57,175 nt of DNA from Lachnoclostridium sp. (GTDB lineage: Bacteria > Bacteroidota > Bacteroidia > Bacteroidales > Muribaculaceae), in the NCBI GenBank assembly GCA_023667185.1, contig JAMPAP010000001.1, positions 1-57,175 on the forward strand, written 5' to 3'. Below the pieces are notes generated by a model. That model ran no database searches and was not told where the DNA came from. It saw only the letters and a list, made by a program, of their open reading frames with translations. Each line of letters starts with the position of its first letter. Positions within the stretch are counted from its first letter, which is position 1. The position numbers and the translations under genes were made by a program. This document shows, piece by piece, positions 24,139 through 34,352 of this stretch.

Positions 24139-25626
24139 ATGAAAAGAATCTTCGGCTTAATCATCATAGCTATTCTCATGACCGGCTGCTGCATGGCTGC
24201 CGGTCATGAGATGCGTGGTGTATGGATAGCCACCGTATATGGCATCGACTGGCCCTCAAGTCAAGGTGACACTGATGCCGTAATACGCCGCCAGCAGCAG
24301 GAGATGACCCGGCTGCTCGACCGATGTGCTGACTTGAAGCTTACTACCATATTTTTTCAGGTGCGCTCCATGAGCGATGCCATGTATCGCTCGTCGTTAG
24401 AACCCTGGAGCCAATATATCTCAGGCAAGCGCGGACAGAATCCGGGATGGGATCCGCTGCTGTGGATGGTAGAGGAGTGTCATGCTCGTGGGATGGAATG
24501 TTACGCATGGATCAATCCCTTCAGGGTAAGCTCCGGTAAAACAGCCGATACAGAATATGACCGCCGATGGCGTAAAAAGGGATGGCTGCTGACTTATGAC
24601 AAATACACGGTCATGAATCCCGGCATTGAAGAAGTGCGCGAGCATATAGTGAATGTATGCCACGAGATAGCTGACAACTATAGAATTGACGGATTGATTT
24701 TTGACGATTATTTTTATCCCAACCGTATTCCCTCTGACAGCTCGGCTCCTGACTATGACTTGTATATCGAGAGCAACCCGGCAGTAAGTTTTGCTGACTG
24801 GCGTCGTAACAACGTCCATAAGCTCGTAGCTGATGTACGCTCGATGCTGTTTGACAATCATCCTGACATTAAATTTGCCATCTCACCGGCAGGAGTTGCC
24901 GGCAAGCATGACACCTCTGCAGGCCGCTGGGGCGTGACCCCGGTAGGCGTAAAAGCTGCTGACTGGCAATGGAATGAAATTTACTCTGACCCTCTCGCCT
25001 GGCTTTATCAAGGTACGGTAGACTTCATATCGCCTCAGCTTTACTGGCCCACAGATCATGCCACAGCTCCATTTCTACCGCTGGCACGATGGTGGGACTA
25101 TTCGTCGTCACGTCACGGCCGACATGCTTACCCATCCATCTCCCTTGCTGACCTCGACAAGAATGTCACCTCCGACAAAATCGCTGACCATCTGCTGCAG
25201 ATCAATCACTCAGCTGAAATGTCCAATCCGGGAATCATCTTTTACAGCGCGCGCTTCCTAAGCAAAATCGGTGATTACCTCTCGGATATATACACTACCA
25301 AAGTTCTGCCCCCGGCTACACCTTGGCGATACCCTCACACATATCCTGCCGTAAACAATCTCAAAAAGAAAGGCTCCCGTCTGACATGGAATCCCGTAAA
25401 ACCATCCTTTGAAAATGCCATTGTGAGATATGCCGTTTATGCCGTCCCTGACGATCTCAGCGAAGAGGAAATCGTTGACATCGAAGGCTCCATTTCTTCG
25501 GAATATCTTCTCGGCATAACATACAATCCGGCTTACGAGCTTGACACCTTACCTCGGGGTAAATTCCGCTATGCAGTGACCGTAGTTGACGGAAATTCCA
25601 CCGAACATCAGGCCGCCTGGCTGTAA
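24139..25626 (+). CDS. GH10-like glycosidase lipoprotein (DUF187/GHL10)
   Basis: A 495-aa lipoprotein (signal with LMTGC, Cys near 17). It has a TIM-barrel domain of the glycosyl-hydrolase-like family 10 type: it begins HEMRGVWIATVYGIDWPS, with FQVRSMSDAMY, YAWINPFRVSSG, GLIFDDYFYP and SPQLYWP further along. A fibronectin-like C-terminal part follows. Related proteins are implicated in cleaving peptidoglycan-linked or other envelope glycans, but the true substrate is not established. Its mRNA is predicted to be leaderless. Confidence 0.88.
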   Translation: MKRIFGLIIIAILMTGCCMAAGHEMRGVWIATVYGIDWPSSQGDTDAVIRRQQQEMTRLLDRCADLKLTTIFFQVRSMSDAMYRSSLEPWSQYISGKRGQNPGWDPLLWMVEECHARGMECYAWINPFRVSSGKTADTEYDRRWRKKGWLLTYDKYTVMNPGIEEVREHIVNVCHEIADNYRIDGLIFDDYFYPNRIPSDSSAPDYDLYIESNPAVSFADWRRNNVHKLVADVRSMLFDNHPDIKFAISPAGVAGKHDTSAGRWGVTPVGVKAADWQWNEIYSDPLAWLYQGTVDFISPQLYWPTDHATAPFLPLARWWDYSSSRHGRHAYPSISLADLDKNVTSDKIADHLLQINHSAEMSNPGIIFYSARFLSKIGDYLSDIYTTKVLPPATPWRYPHTYPAVNNLKKKGSRLTWNPVKPSFENAIVRYAVYAVPDDLSEEEIVDIEGSISSEYLLGITYNPAYELDTLPRGKFRYAVTVVDGNSTEHQAAWL

Positions 25627-25648
25627 AACTTCATCATCAATTCTAAAA

Positions 25649-26464
25649 ATGATACTGTTTCCTAACGCTAAAATCAATCTCGGACTCAACATTATACATC
25701 GGCGTGACGATGGATATCACAATATCGTAACAGTAATGTACCCTACCTCCTGGAGTGACATTCTCGAAATTGTGCCGTCATCGTCAGAAGAAACCACATT
25801 GACTGTTACCGGTCGTGCTGTCGACTGTCCTCCGGAGAAAAACCTCGTAATGAAAGCTTACCGCGCTCTCAACGTCTACACTCCGCTGCCACCAGTCGAC
25901 ATTTTTCTCCATAAGATTATCCCTGATGGTGCCGGACTTGGAGGTGGTTCTGCTGATGCAGCCTTCACATTACGAGGGCTGAACGAACTTTTCGCCCTTG
26001 ACATTCCTGATCACACACTGGCTGAAATAGCTGCCGGAATAGGCGCTGACTGCCCATTTTTCATCTACAACCGCCCGATGCTATGCACCGGCACCGGCAC
26101 TGACATGACCCCGTACGATATCGATCTGTCAGCCTATCGGTTGGCTATCATCAAGCCTCCATGCTCGGTACCCACCCGCGAGGCCTACGCCGGAGTAACT
26201 CCTCATCAGCCTGCCGAGGAATTAACCTCGTTGCTGAGGCATCCCGTCGGCCATTGGAAAGGGCGAGTGGTTAACGACTTTGAGGCATCAGTGTTCCCGC
26301 AATACCCCGTGATTGGTCAGATAAAGGAGCGGCTTTATGACCTTGGAGCTGAATATGCGGCTATGTCAGGTTCAGGCTCGGCAGTATTTGCTCTTTTCAA
26401 TCATGACATTTTGGCAGAGGACTTGTCACGTCATTTTGAAAATTGTACCATGTTTATAGGTTAA
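25649..26464 (+). CDS. ispE: 4-diphosphocytidyl-2-C-methyl-D-erythritol kinase
   Basis: A 271-aa GHMP kinase of the non-mevalonate isoprenoid pathway that phosphorylates CDP-methylerythritol. It starts MILFPNAKINLGLNII, has the GHMP ATP loop PDGAGLGGGSADAAF near 92-106, ADCPFF near 135 and the C-terminal SGSGSAVFALF. The ATG at 25649 was chosen because it gives the canonical N-terminus. A longer frame back to 25586 would overlap the upstream gene and lacks similarity. Confidence 0.95.
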   Translation: MILFPNAKINLGLNIIHRRDDGYHNIVTVMYPTSWSDILEIVPSSSEETTLTVTGRAVDCPPEKNLVMKAYRALNVYTPLPPVDIFLHKIIPDGAGLGGGSADAAFTLRGLNELFALDIPDHTLAEIAAGIGADCPFFIYNRPMLCTGTGTDMTPYDIDLSAYRLAIIKPPCSVPTREAYAGVTPHQPAEELTSLLRHPVGHWKGRVVNDFEASVFPQYPVIGQIKERLYDLGAEYAAMSGSGSAVFALFNHDILAEDLSRHFENCTMFIG

Positions 26465-26527
26465 TAGTGAACGTTATCAGCATTTAATTTGTTGTAAAGG
26501 TAAGATTTTGCCGGTCAGCAACGACTT

Positions 26528-26543
26528 TGGCAACGTTTTTGAT
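26528..26543 (+). promoter_or_regulatory. Sigma54-like box before grpE
   Basis: TGGCAACGTTTTTGAT resembles the -24/-12 consensus TGGCAcg-N4-TTGca, with the invariant GG but GA in place of GC at -12. It lies about 50 bp before the grpE ATG. No TAnnTTTG box or CIRCE element was found in this gap (26465-26592), so an alternative sigma factor or an unrecognised promoter is implied. Experimental support is lacking. Confidence 0.35.
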
Positions 26544-26592
26544 ATATTAATATATGTGTAAACTATATGCCGAAATATATAAAATTCAAAAT

Positions 26593-27204
26593 ATGAGCAA
26601 TCACAATTCTAAAGACAAGCGCGACCTCGCTTCCGAGGGTGCTGAATTATATGATAACGTAGGTGAAGCAGCCACTGAAAATGGCGAACAGACCACCGTC
26701 GAAGAAGCTAATCAGGAAATTAATGCCGAGCTTACTGAAATTGACGCTCTCAAGGAGCAGGTAAGCGCCCTTACGGCTCAGGTAGAAAAGGAGAAGAAGG
26801 AGTATCTTTATCTCATGGCCGAGTTTGACAATTTTCGCAAACGCACCATGAAGGAGAAATCCGAGATCATCAAGAACGCCGCTGAAAAAGCCATGGCCGA
26901 TATCCTACCTATCGTCGATGACTTCGAGCGTGGCATCGAGGCCAACCGCAAGACTGACGATCCTGAAGTGCTCCGTCAAGGCATGGAGCTGATTTACAAT
27001 AAGTTTGTAAAATACTTGGAGCGCAACGGTGTGAAACCTATCGAATCCACCGGAAAGACTTTCGATCCTGATATGCACGAGGCGATAGCCATGGTGCCAG
27101 TCACTGACGAAGACCAGAAAGGCAAAGTTATCGACACCCCGACTAAAGGCTATACAATTAACGACAAAGTTCTCCGCCACGCTAAGGTAGCGGTGGGACA
27201 GTAA
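26593..27204 (+). CDS. grpE: Nucleotide exchange factor GrpE
   Basis: A 203-aa DnaK co-chaperone. The acidic, disordered N-terminus (about 1-50) leads into a long coiled coil (about 50-100, with KEYLYLMAEFDNFRKRT) and then the beta domain containing KYLERNGVKPIE, the DPDMHEAIA motif and the terminal KVLRHAKVAVGQ. The ATG at 26593 gives a standard start; an in-frame ATG at 26554 adds 13 unrelated residues. dnaJ follows 15 bp later. dnaK is not in the window. Confidence 0.95.
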   Translation: MSNHNSKDKRDLASEGAELYDNVGEAATENGEQTTVEEANQEINAELTEIDALKEQVSALTAQVEKEKKEYLYLMAEFDNFRKRTMKEKSEIIKNAAEKAMADILPIVDDFERGIEANRKTDDPEVLRQGMELIYNKFVKYLERNGVKPIESTGKTFDPDMHEAIAMVPVTDEDQKGKVIDTPTKGYTINDKVLRHAKVAVGQ

Positions 27205-27219
27205 TAAATATTTCCTATC

Positions 27220-28392
27220 ATGGCTGAAAAACGTGATTATTACGAAGTGCTCGGTGTAGACCGTAATGCCGATGAGAAGACGCTGAAAAGCGCCTACCGC
27301 AAACTCGCGCTAAAGTATCACCCTGACCGTAACCCGGGCGATAAAGAAGCCGAGGAAAAGTTTAAGGAGGCTGCTGAAGCCTACGACGTGCTGTCCAACC
27401 CCGAGAAGCGTCAGAAATATGACCAGTTTGGTCATAACATGGGTCCTCAGGGATTCCCCGGTGGTGGCAATCCATTCGGCGGCGGAGGTATGTCAATGGA
27501 AGATATATTTGCCAACTTCGGCGACATCTTCGAGATGTTCGGTGGCCGTGGTGGCATGGGTGGTTTCGAAACCGCCGGTGCTCACACTCGTGCTCGCCAG
27601 CGTAAGGGCAAAGACCTACGCGTGCGTGTGAAGCTTACACTTGAGGATATCGCCAAAGGAGTCACCAAGACTCTGAAGATTCCTACTCTCGTAAAGTGCT
27701 CCCACTGTAACGGCACCGGCGCCAAGGACGGCACAGCATTCACCACCTGCGGCACCTGCCAAGGCTCAGGCCACGTGCGCCGTCAGGTTAACTCCATCTT
27801 CGGCCCCACGCAGTCTACCGTCACCTGTCCCCAGTGTCAGGGTGAAGGTAAAGTTATCTCCGAGCAGTGCCACTACTGTCACGGCGAAGGCGTGGAGCGT
27901 AAGGACGAGACCGTAAGCTTCCAGATTCCCGCAGGCGTAGCTGACGGGATGACTCTCACCCTCCGCGGCAAAGGTAACGCTGCCGTGCGCGGGGGCGTAA
28001 ACGGCGACCTGCTCGTGGTGATCGAAGAAGTGAAACACCCCGAGCTAATCCGCGATGGCAACGACGTGATCTACAATCTTATGCTCGATATTCCTACGGC
28101 TGCCCTCGGTGGAGCCGTCGAGGTACCTACAATCACCGGACGTGCCCGTCTTAAAATCCCCGCAGGCACTCAACCCGGCAAAGTGCTTCGCCTCCGCGGC
28201 AAGGGTCTGCCCTCTTACGAGAATCGTGGCGTAGTAGGTGACGAGCTTATTAATGTGATGGTATATATCCCTGAAACTCTTAACGATACCGAGCGTAAGG
28301 CTATCGAATCACTTCAGGGTCAACCTAATATCCAGCCAACCCAATCGGCTAAAGACAGAATTTTTTCTAAACTCCGTCATATTTTTGACTAA
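27220..28392 (+). CDS. dnaJ: Chaperone DnaJ
   Basis: A 390-aa type I Hsp40. The J domain (1-70) contains the HPD motif in [11 protein letters not shown] Gly/Phe-rich segment (about 75-115) is followed by four CxxCxGxG zinc modules ([32 protein letters not shown]; about 147-220) and the substrate-binding C-terminal domain. It is complete and typical. It sits between grpE and htpG in one run of genes. Confidence 0.97.
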   Translation: MAEKRDYYEVLGVDRNADEKTLKSAYRKLALKYHPDRNPGDKEAEEKFKEAAEAYDVLSNPEKRQKYDQFGHNMGPQGFPGGGNPFGGGGMSMEDIFANFGDIFEMFGGRGGMGGFETAGAHTRARQRKGKDLRVRVKLTLEDIAKGVTKTLKIPTLVKCSHCNGTGAKDGTAFTTCGTCQGSGHVRRQVNSIFGPTQSTVTCPQCQGEGKVISEQCHYCHGEGVERKDETVSFQIPAGVADGMTLTLRGKGNAAVRGGVNGDLLVVIEEVKHPELIRDGNDVIYNLMLDIPTAALGGAVEVPTITGRARLKIPAGTQPGKVLRLRGKGLPSYENRGVVGDELINVMVYIPETLNDTERKAIESLQGQPNIQPTQSAKDRIFSKLRHIFD

Positions 28393-28406
28393 AAATTATC
28401 TGTATC

Positions 28407-30449
28407 ATGCAAAAAGGACAAATCGGGGTTACTACTGAAAACATATTCCCCGTCATAAAAAAATTTCTATACTCTGACCACGAGATTTTCCTTCGTGAAC
28501 TTGTCTCCAACGCCATTGACGCCACCCAGAAGCTAAAGACTCTCTCTACTTTCGGTGACTTTAAGGGGGAGCTTGGCGAAATGAACGTCAAGGTTACCAT
28601 CGACAAGGAAGCAGGAACTCTCACCGTGTCAGACCACGGTATCGGCATGACAGCCGACGATATCGACAAGTATATCAACCAGATCGCTTTCTCAGGCGCT
28701 GAAGAATTCCTCAATAAATATAAGGATACAGCCAATGCCATCATCGGTCACTTCGGCCTGGGATTCTACTCTGCCTTCATGGTAGCAAAGAAGGTAGAAA
28801 TACGCTCGCTATCATATAAGGAAGGTGCGGAAGGAGTTATGTGGTCATGCGACGGCTCTCCAGAGTACACCATGGAGCCTTACGCTAAAGCTGACCGCGG
28901 TACTGACATCGTGCTTTACATTGACGATGACAACAAGGATTTCCTCGAGCAGCCTCGCATTGACTCTCTTCTCAAGAAGTATTGCCGCTTCCTCCCCGTA
29001 CCCGTAATCTCAGGCAAAGAACAGGAGTGGAAAGATGGTAAATATGTGGATACTGATCGCGACAAGGTTATCAATATCACTGAACCGGCATGGACCAAAA
29101 AGCCATCGGAACTTACTGACGAAGATTACCGCAACTTCTATCACGAACTCTATCCCGGCCAGGAAGATCCCCTCTTCTGGATTCACCTCAATGTGGATTA
29201 TCCCTTCACGCTGACCGGTGTACTTTTCTTCCCTAAAATCAAGAACAATCTCGAGATTCGCAAGGATCGCATCCAGCTTTACTGCAATCAGGTTTATGTC
29301 ACTGACTCTGTCGAAGGCGTAGTGCCCGAGTTCATGATGCTGCTTCAGGGTGTGATTGATTCGCCCGACATTCCTCTTAACGTGTCACGTTCTTATCTGC
29401 AGAGCGATCAGGCCGTCAAGAAGATCTCAGGTTATATCACCAAGAAGGTTTCATCGCGTCTTGAGGAGCTTTTCAAGGCTGACCGAGCTGAGTTTGAGAA
29501 GAAATGGGACGACATCAAGATCTTCATCGAATATGGTATGCTTACTGACGAAAAGTTCTGCGACGCGGCCATGAAATTCACCCTCCTTGAAGACACTGAC
29601 AAGAAATATTTCACACTCGAAGAATATCGCACTCTTATTCAGACCGAGCAGACTGACAAAGATGGCGACGTGGTCTACATCTACGCCACTGACCCAGTAG
29701 CTCAGTTCAACTATATTCAGTCAGCTCAGGAGAAAGGCTATAACGTGTTACTGCTCAGCGGCGAACTCGATGGTCACTTCATCTCCATGCTCGAGCATAA
29801 GATTGACAAGACCCGCTTTGTGCGCGTTGACTCTGACGTGGTTGACAACCTTATTCCGAAAGCTGACAAAAAGGCCTCCAACCTCTCCGGCGAGCAAATC
29901 TCGCTGCTCACAACGCTGTTCCACAGCCGTCTGCCCAAGGTCGACAAAGCCGAATTCCTCATCTCGTTTGAAGACCTCGACCCGGGAGCTAATCCTGTGC
30001 TGATTACCCAAAACGAGTATATGCGCCGTATGAAGGACATGGCTGCCACACAGCCTGGCATGAGCTTCTATGCCGAGCTTCCTGATAGCTATAACCTTAT
30101 CGTCAACACGGGTCAGCCGGTGATCAAGCGTATCCTCGACGAAGCTGAAAAGGCTCTCAACGATAAAATCGAACCCATCAACAAGACTATCGCCGAAAAC
30201 AACGATAAAATCAAAGCTCTTCGCGATGCCGCTCCTGACGGCAAACTCTCTGACGATGATGTCAATCAGGAGAAACATCTTTCCGAGACCGTAGAACATG
30301 ACCGCAAAGAGATCGAGAAAATCGTATCAGGCTATGCCGCTGACCGCAAGGATATCGGTCAAGTAATCGACCTTGCCCTCCTGGCCAACGGACTGCTCCG
30401 CGGCCGCGAGCTCAGCGAGTTTATCCGCCGCTCGATAGCAATGCTCTGA
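28407..30449 (+). CDS. htpG: Chaperone HtpG (Hsp90)
   Basis: A 680-aa bacterial Hsp90. The GHKL ATPase domain (about 1-220) shows ELVSNAIDATQK with the catalytic Glu, DHGIGMTADD and GHFGLGFYSAFMV. The middle domain contains GVLFFPKI and LNVSRSYLQSD, and the dimerisation domain is C-terminal. It is slightly longer than the E. coli protein, as usual in Bacteroidota, with a Lys/Asp-rich helical insertion near 585-640. It ends the chaperone operon and has an intrinsic terminator 16 bp downstream. Confidence 0.96.
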   Translation: MQKGQIGVTTENIFPVIKKFLYSDHEIFLRELVSNAIDATQKLKTLSTFGDFKGELGEMNVKVTIDKEAGTLTVSDHGIGMTADDIDKYINQIAFSGAEEFLNKYKDTANAIIGHFGLGFYSAFMVAKKVEIRSLSYKEGAEGVMWSCDGSPEYTMEPYAKADRGTDIVLYIDDDNKDFLEQPRIDSLLKKYCRFLPVPVISGKEQEWKDGKYVDTDRDKVINITEPAWTKKPSELTDEDYRNFYHELYPGQEDPLFWIHLNVDYPFTLTGVLFFPKIKNNLEIRKDRIQLYCNQVYVTDSVEGVVPEFMMLLQGVIDSPDIPLNVSRSYLQSDQAVKKISGYITKKVSSRLEELFKADRAEFEKKWDDIKIFIEYGMLTDEKFCDAAMKFTLLEDTDKKYFTLEEYRTLIQTEQTDKDGDVVYIYATDPVAQFNYIQSAQEKGYNVLLLSGELDGHFISMLEHKIDKTRFVRVDSDVVDNLIPKADKKASNLSGEQISLLTTLFHSRLPKVDKAEFLISFEDLDPGANPVLITQNEYMRRMKDMAATQPGMSFYAELPDSYNLIVNTGQPVIKRILDEAEKALNDKIEPINKTIAENNDKIKALRDAAPDGKLSDDDVNQEKHLSETVEHDRKEIEKIVSGYAADRKDIGQVIDLALLANGLLRGRELSEFIRRSIAML

Positions 30450-30464
30450 TATTACTTTTTATAC

Positions 30465-30500
30465 GTAAAATCCCGCATCCACTATGGGGCGGGATTTTAC
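30465..30500 (+). terminator. Terminator of htpG
   Basis: GTAAAATCCCGC at 30465-30476 pairs perfectly with GCGGGATTTTAC at 30489-30500 over a 12-nt loop, followed by AATATTTTTAA. It separates the chaperone genes from der. Confidence 0.8.
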
Positions 30501-30512
30501 AATATTTTTAAC

Positions 30513-30520
30513 TATCTTTG
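30513..30520 (+). promoter_or_regulatory. -7 box for der
   Basis: TATCTTTG is an exact -7 match ending 18 bp before the der ATG at 30539. No TTTG is present at the correct distance upstream; that segment is occupied by the htpG terminator stem. Confidence 0.5.
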
Positions 30521-30538
30521 CAGAAATTTTTTAAATAT

Positions 30539-31858
30539 ATGGGAAACATGATAGCTATAGTCGGCCGTCCTAACGTAGGCAAGTCGACACTCTTCAACCG
30601 CCTTACCCAGTCGCGCTCGGCGATTGTAGATGATACCGCCGGTACCACCCGCGACCGCCAGTATGGCAAAGTCGAATGGACCGGAAAGGAGTTTTCACTC
30701 GTCGACACCGGTGGATGGGTTGTCAACTCTGAGGACGTGTTTGAGTCTGAAATCAACAAGCAGGTGGCGCTGGCTATCGAACAGGCCGACGAGATATTGT
30801 TTATCGTGGATGCCATGAATGGTGTCACTGACCTTGACGACCATGTAGCCCAGATACTTCGCCGCTCCACAAAGCCCGTAATTCTCGTGGCCAACAAGGT
30901 TGACGCCGGCGACAGCATCTATAATATCGCCGAATTTTATCGCCTCGGCCTTGGCGACCCATACCCCGTATCTGCCGCCAGCGGCTACGGCACCGGCGAC
31001 CTTCTTGACGAGGTGATGAAACGTATGCCCGAGAAAAACGATACTGACGATGAGAATCTTGACGATATCCCCAAATTTGCAATCGTAGGTCGTCCTAATG
31101 CCGGTAAATCATCAATAATCAATGCGTTTATTGACGAAGATCGCCATATCGTCACTGATATTGCAGGCACCACACGCGATAGCATCTATACGCGCTACAA
31201 TAAATTCGGGTTTGACTTCTACCTTGTCGACACCGCCGGTATCCGTAAGAAAAACAAGGTTACTGAGGATATTGAATATTATTCAGTGATCCGTTCCATC
31301 CGCGCCATCGAAGCTGCCGATGTATGTATTCTTATGATTGACGCCACCCGCGGTATCGAGGCTCAGGATGTAAATATCTTCGGTCTTATCCAGCGTAACA
31401 AGAAGGGACTGGTTGTGGTGGTCAACAAGTGGGACCTTGTGCAGGACAAGTCACAACAAGCTATTGATCATTTCGAGAAAGCTATCCGCGACCGCTTCGC
31501 TCCATTCGTGGATTTCCCCATCATCTTTGCATCGGCCCTCACCAAGCAGCGTATCTACAAAGTTCTTGAGACCGCCGTCGAAGTGTACCAGAACCGCAAA
31601 CGCATAGTTCCCACCTCGCAACTCAACACCGTAATGCTTGAGGCTATATCCGCTTATCCGCCTCCTGCTAATAAAGGCAAATTTGTCAAGATCAAATATG
31701 TCACAATGCTTAAGGATGCGACCGTACCTACATTTATTTTCTTCTGCAACCTGCCACAATGGGTTAAAGAGCCTTACCGCCGCTACCTTGAGAATAAAAT
31801 TCGCGATAACTGGGACTTTACCGGTACACCTATAAACGTATTCATGCGTGAAAAATAA
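30539..31858 (+). CDS. der: Ribosome-associated GTPase Der (EngA)
   Basis: A 439-aa protein with two tandem GTPase domains and a C-terminal KH-like domain, essential for 50S assembly. P-loops GRPNVGKST (about 8-16) and GRPNAGKSS (about 183-191), DTGG and DTAG switch II motifs, and NKVD/NKWD specificity motifs are all present. An upstream TTG at 30518 would lie inside the -7 box, so the ATG at 30539 is preferred. It overlaps the next gene by 11 bp. Confidence 0.96.
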   Translation: MGNMIAIVGRPNVGKSTLFNRLTQSRSAIVDDTAGTTRDRQYGKVEWTGKEFSLVDTGGWVVNSEDVFESEINKQVALAIEQADEILFIVDAMNGVTDLDDHVAQILRRSTKPVILVANKVDAGDSIYNIAEFYRLGLGDPYPVSAASGYGTGDLLDEVMKRMPEKNDTDDENLDDIPKFAIVGRPNAGKSSIINAFIDEDRHIVTDIAGTTRDSIYTRYNKFGFDFYLVDTAGIRKKNKVTEDIEYYSVIRSIRAIEAADVCILMIDATRGIEAQDVNIFGLIQRNKKGLVVVVNKWDLVQDKSQQAIDHFEKAIRDRFAPFVDFPIIFASALTKQRIYKVLETAVEVYQNRKRIVPTSQLNTVMLEAISAYPPPANKGKFVKIKYVTMLKDATVPTFIFFCNLPQWVKEPYRRYLENKIRDNWDFTGTPINVFMREK

Positions 31859-33647
31859 TATCCTCAGCAGGGCTTTCCCTTCGGGACTATGGAACAGCCG
31901 GGCCGTTATGGCCTGGCTGACCATAGTCGTAAAGCTTCTTTTATTTGACATCATCTGGTGCTCAGCCACCACTTTCACTGCTTTCCAATTTCCGGAACTG
32001 TATCTCAATACACTGTTGCTAAGCCTCATCCTCGTTTTCCCGGAGATGATGCTCGGATGGCGGCGCACTCAGGCAGTGTTGTTCGGAATCATTGACCTAT
32101 GGCTGGTGTGCAATCTGATGTATTGCCGCACTTACGCTACAGCTATTCCCCTCCCGAGCTATCTCCTGATTGGCAATCTTGCCGATTTCACTGACAGTGT
32201 TCTGGATCAGATCCGATGGATTGACATCCTGTTTCCCATAACCACCGTCATCGGTATCATCTTGCTCTTCAGTCATCGTCAGCCACGAACTACCACCCTG
32301 TCAGAGCGGCTTATTTATCTGGCTTATATAGGAATACTGTTTCTGCTGACTGCCTCGATTAATCTCCTCAAAGGGGGATTTGACAAAAGTTTCGAGGACT
32401 TCTCCGGAGCTAATAACTTCTCTTGCACTACACCGGTTTATACCCTTGCCGGCAAGTTGTATCATGACTATATAAAGTCATCATCGCCGCTGTCGCAAGC
32501 TGATAGTCTGATGGTTAGACAGTGGATTGCAGGTGTGCCGGCAATGGAAGCTCTTCCTGATTCAATAATCGGCCACAAGCGTAATTCAGTAGTATTTATA
32601 CTGTGTGAATCGCTCGAGAGCTGGGTTATCGGCAAGGAGATTAACGGGGAAGAAATAACCCCAAACCTCAACCGTTATGTGGCTGACTCTACGACATTTT
32701 ACAGTTCAAAAGTATTGTCACAGGTAGCTGATGGCCGCTCAATTGACGGTCAGCTGCTGCTTCTCAGCGGTCTGGCACCACTCGAAAGCGGAGCGTGGAG
32801 CATGGACTACGCATCGCAGACTTACTTTACACTGCCACGCGCGATGAAAGAGCTTCGCGGAACTCATAACTATCTGCTCTCGGTGGACAAGGATGTAACA
32901 TGGAATCAGCGCTCAGTAGCCCGCTCCTTTGGTATCGATACTCTTCTGTGCCGTGACAACTGGGTTAATAATCAGCCCGTAGGAACGCGCCGCAAGCTCG
33001 GTGACCGCTCTTTCTTCGCCCAGATAAAATCTAAAATGCAAAGCGGCGAAATATGGCCCGAAGGCGAAAATGCCTTCTTACAGATAGTCACTTATTCGGG
33101 GCATAACCCTTACCGTCTCCCTGACTCTCTCAAGATTGCCGACTTTAAAGGCGAGTACCCTGACCGTCTTGCTGACTATATGGCAATGGCTCGCTTCACT
33201 GATGCCGCCATAGGTGACCTTGTGGATTACATCCGCTCACGCTCTGACTACGATAACACTCTTATCGTCATCACCGGCGACCACGAGGGACTTTCAAGCG
33301 ACGCAACTCTTCTTGAAGGCAATCCGGCCATTGCTGCCATTGGTGAAACCGGTAGATACACCCCCCTAATCATTCTGAATTCTCCCGTCACCGGACACTA
33401 CGATCAAGTCATGGGGCAGATTGACGTCTACCCTACTCTGTTAAATCTGCTCGGTCTTGAAGATTATTCGTGGCATGGCGCCGGACGTAGTGTAGCATTG
33501 ATGCCGACACCCGGATTTGCAGTTAGTCCTTCAGGTAAAATCATAGGTGACACCACCGGTGTAGCTCCTGAAGTAATCAGCCACGCACTTGATGCCCGCC
33601 GCGCCTCTGACCGCATTATCCGCCACAACCTCCTTCAGGAAAAGTAG
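31848..33647 (+). CDS. LTA synthase-like phosphotransferase, Ser nucleophile
   Basis: A 599-aa membrane protein of the LtaS/sulfatase-fold family. Four or five hydrophobic helices (about 20-180) anchor an extracytoplasmic alkaline-phosphatase-type domain. Metal and active-site motifs are LCESLESW (Glu near 254), GRSID (near 296-300), the WNQRS region and TGDHEGL. LtaS has Thr (GRTSD) at the nucleophile position; here it is Ser298, an unusual but chemically plausible replacement. The enzyme probably moves a phosphoglycerol or phosphoethanolamine group onto an envelope glycan. It overlaps der at its start and the convergent PAP2 gene by 13 bp at its end. Confidence 0.87.
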   Translation: MKNNILSRAFPSGLWNSRAVMAWLTIVVKLLLFDIIWCSATTFTAFQFPELYLNTLLLSLILVFPEMMLGWRRTQAVLFGIIDLWLVCNLMYCRTYATAIPLPSYLLIGNLADFTDSVLDQIRWIDILFPITTVIGIILLFSHRQPRTTTLSERLIYLAYIGILFLLTASINLLKGGFDKSFEDFSGANNFSCTTPVYTLAGKLYHDYIKSSSPLSQADSLMVRQWIAGVPAMEALPDSIIGHKRNSVVFILCESLESWVIGKEINGEEITPNLNRYVADSTTFYSSKVLSQVADGRSIDGQLLLLSGLAPLESGAWSMDYASQTYFTLPRAMKELRGTHNYLLSVDKDVTWNQRSVARSFGIDTLLCRDNWVNNQPVGTRRKLGDRSFFAQIKSKMQSGEIWPEGENAFLQIVTYSGHNPYRLPDSLKIADFKGEYPDRLADYMAMARFTDAAIGDLVDYIRSRSDYDNTLIVITGDHEGLSSDATLLEGNPAIAAIGETGRYTPLIILNSPVTGHYDQVMGQIDVYPTLLNLLGLEDYSWHGAGRSVALMPTPGFAVSPSGKIIGDTTGVAPEVISHALDARRASDRIIRHNLLQEK

Positions 33648-34351
33648 ACCTGCACTGCAGCTGCAATAGCAAGGATTATGGCGGTAACTATTCCGGTTAT
33701 TACCGTGACGTCATACACCATAATTCTTGATGTCGCCCCATGGCTTCCACCTATAAGCGGCTGATAGCTTCTTTTTTCCCGCATCTTAAGGCTGATCGAC
33801 CCTACTCGGCAGGCACCCCATGCGCAGAGCGTACCGAACGCTACGCCGATAATCGCCCCTACGAGTATGTCACCAGGATAGTGAACTCCGAGATAATTAC
33901 GTGTATAGCAATTTATTATCGCCCATACAGTGATGAAGATAATATATCTGCTTCGAGGTATTATCCATGCCGTAAATGCCACGAGAGCAAACGAATTTGC
34001 TCCATGGCAAGATGGGAAGCCATAACGCCCGCCGCGGTAGCCATCGACCACCTGCACCAGTGCCGACAAAGGATTATCAAGATTAGCCGGGCGAAGTCGC
34101 TGGAATATCGGTCGAAGCAACGAAGCTACGGTCTGGTCACTCAATGTTATAGCTAACGCAATGCCTATCACGAGGATAAGCACCTGACGGGGATTGAACA
34201 TCCGCGAAAACACATATAGCAGTGTCGCATACATAGGTATCCACACGAAGCGTCCCGTGAAAAGCATCATGAAGCGGTCAAGATACTGCGTATGAAACGA
34301 GTTAAGCCACAGCAGGGCTTCTGAATCAAGGTTGATAAGATAGTCAATCAT
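33635..34351 (-). CDS. PAP2-family membrane phosphatase
   Basis: A 238-aa integral membrane phosphatase. The three PAP2 motifs are RPIFQRLRP (the usual first Lys is Arg), PSCHGANSF (Cys for the usual Gly in PSGH) and RNYLGVHYPGD. About six hydrophobic helices surround them. Candidate substrates are undecaprenyl diphosphate or lipid products such as phosphatidic acid. It starts 1 bp after the stop of the upstream LTA-synthase-like gene, so the two are one unit. The ATG at 34351 gives the normal N-terminus; a longer frame overlaps the upstream gene. Confidence 0.9.
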   Translation of the reverse strand: MIDYLINLDSEALLWLNSFHTQYLDRFMMLFTGRFVWIPMYATLLYVFSRMFNPRQVLILVIGIALAITLSDQTVASLLRPIFQRLRPANLDNPLSALVQVVDGYRGGRYGFPSCHGANSFALVAFTAWIIPRSRYIIFITVWAIINCYTRNYLGVHYPGDILVGAIIGVAFGTLCAWGACRVGSISLKMREKRSYQPLIGGSHGATSRIMVYDVTVITGIVTAIILAIAAAVQVYFS

Positions 34352-34352
34352 A

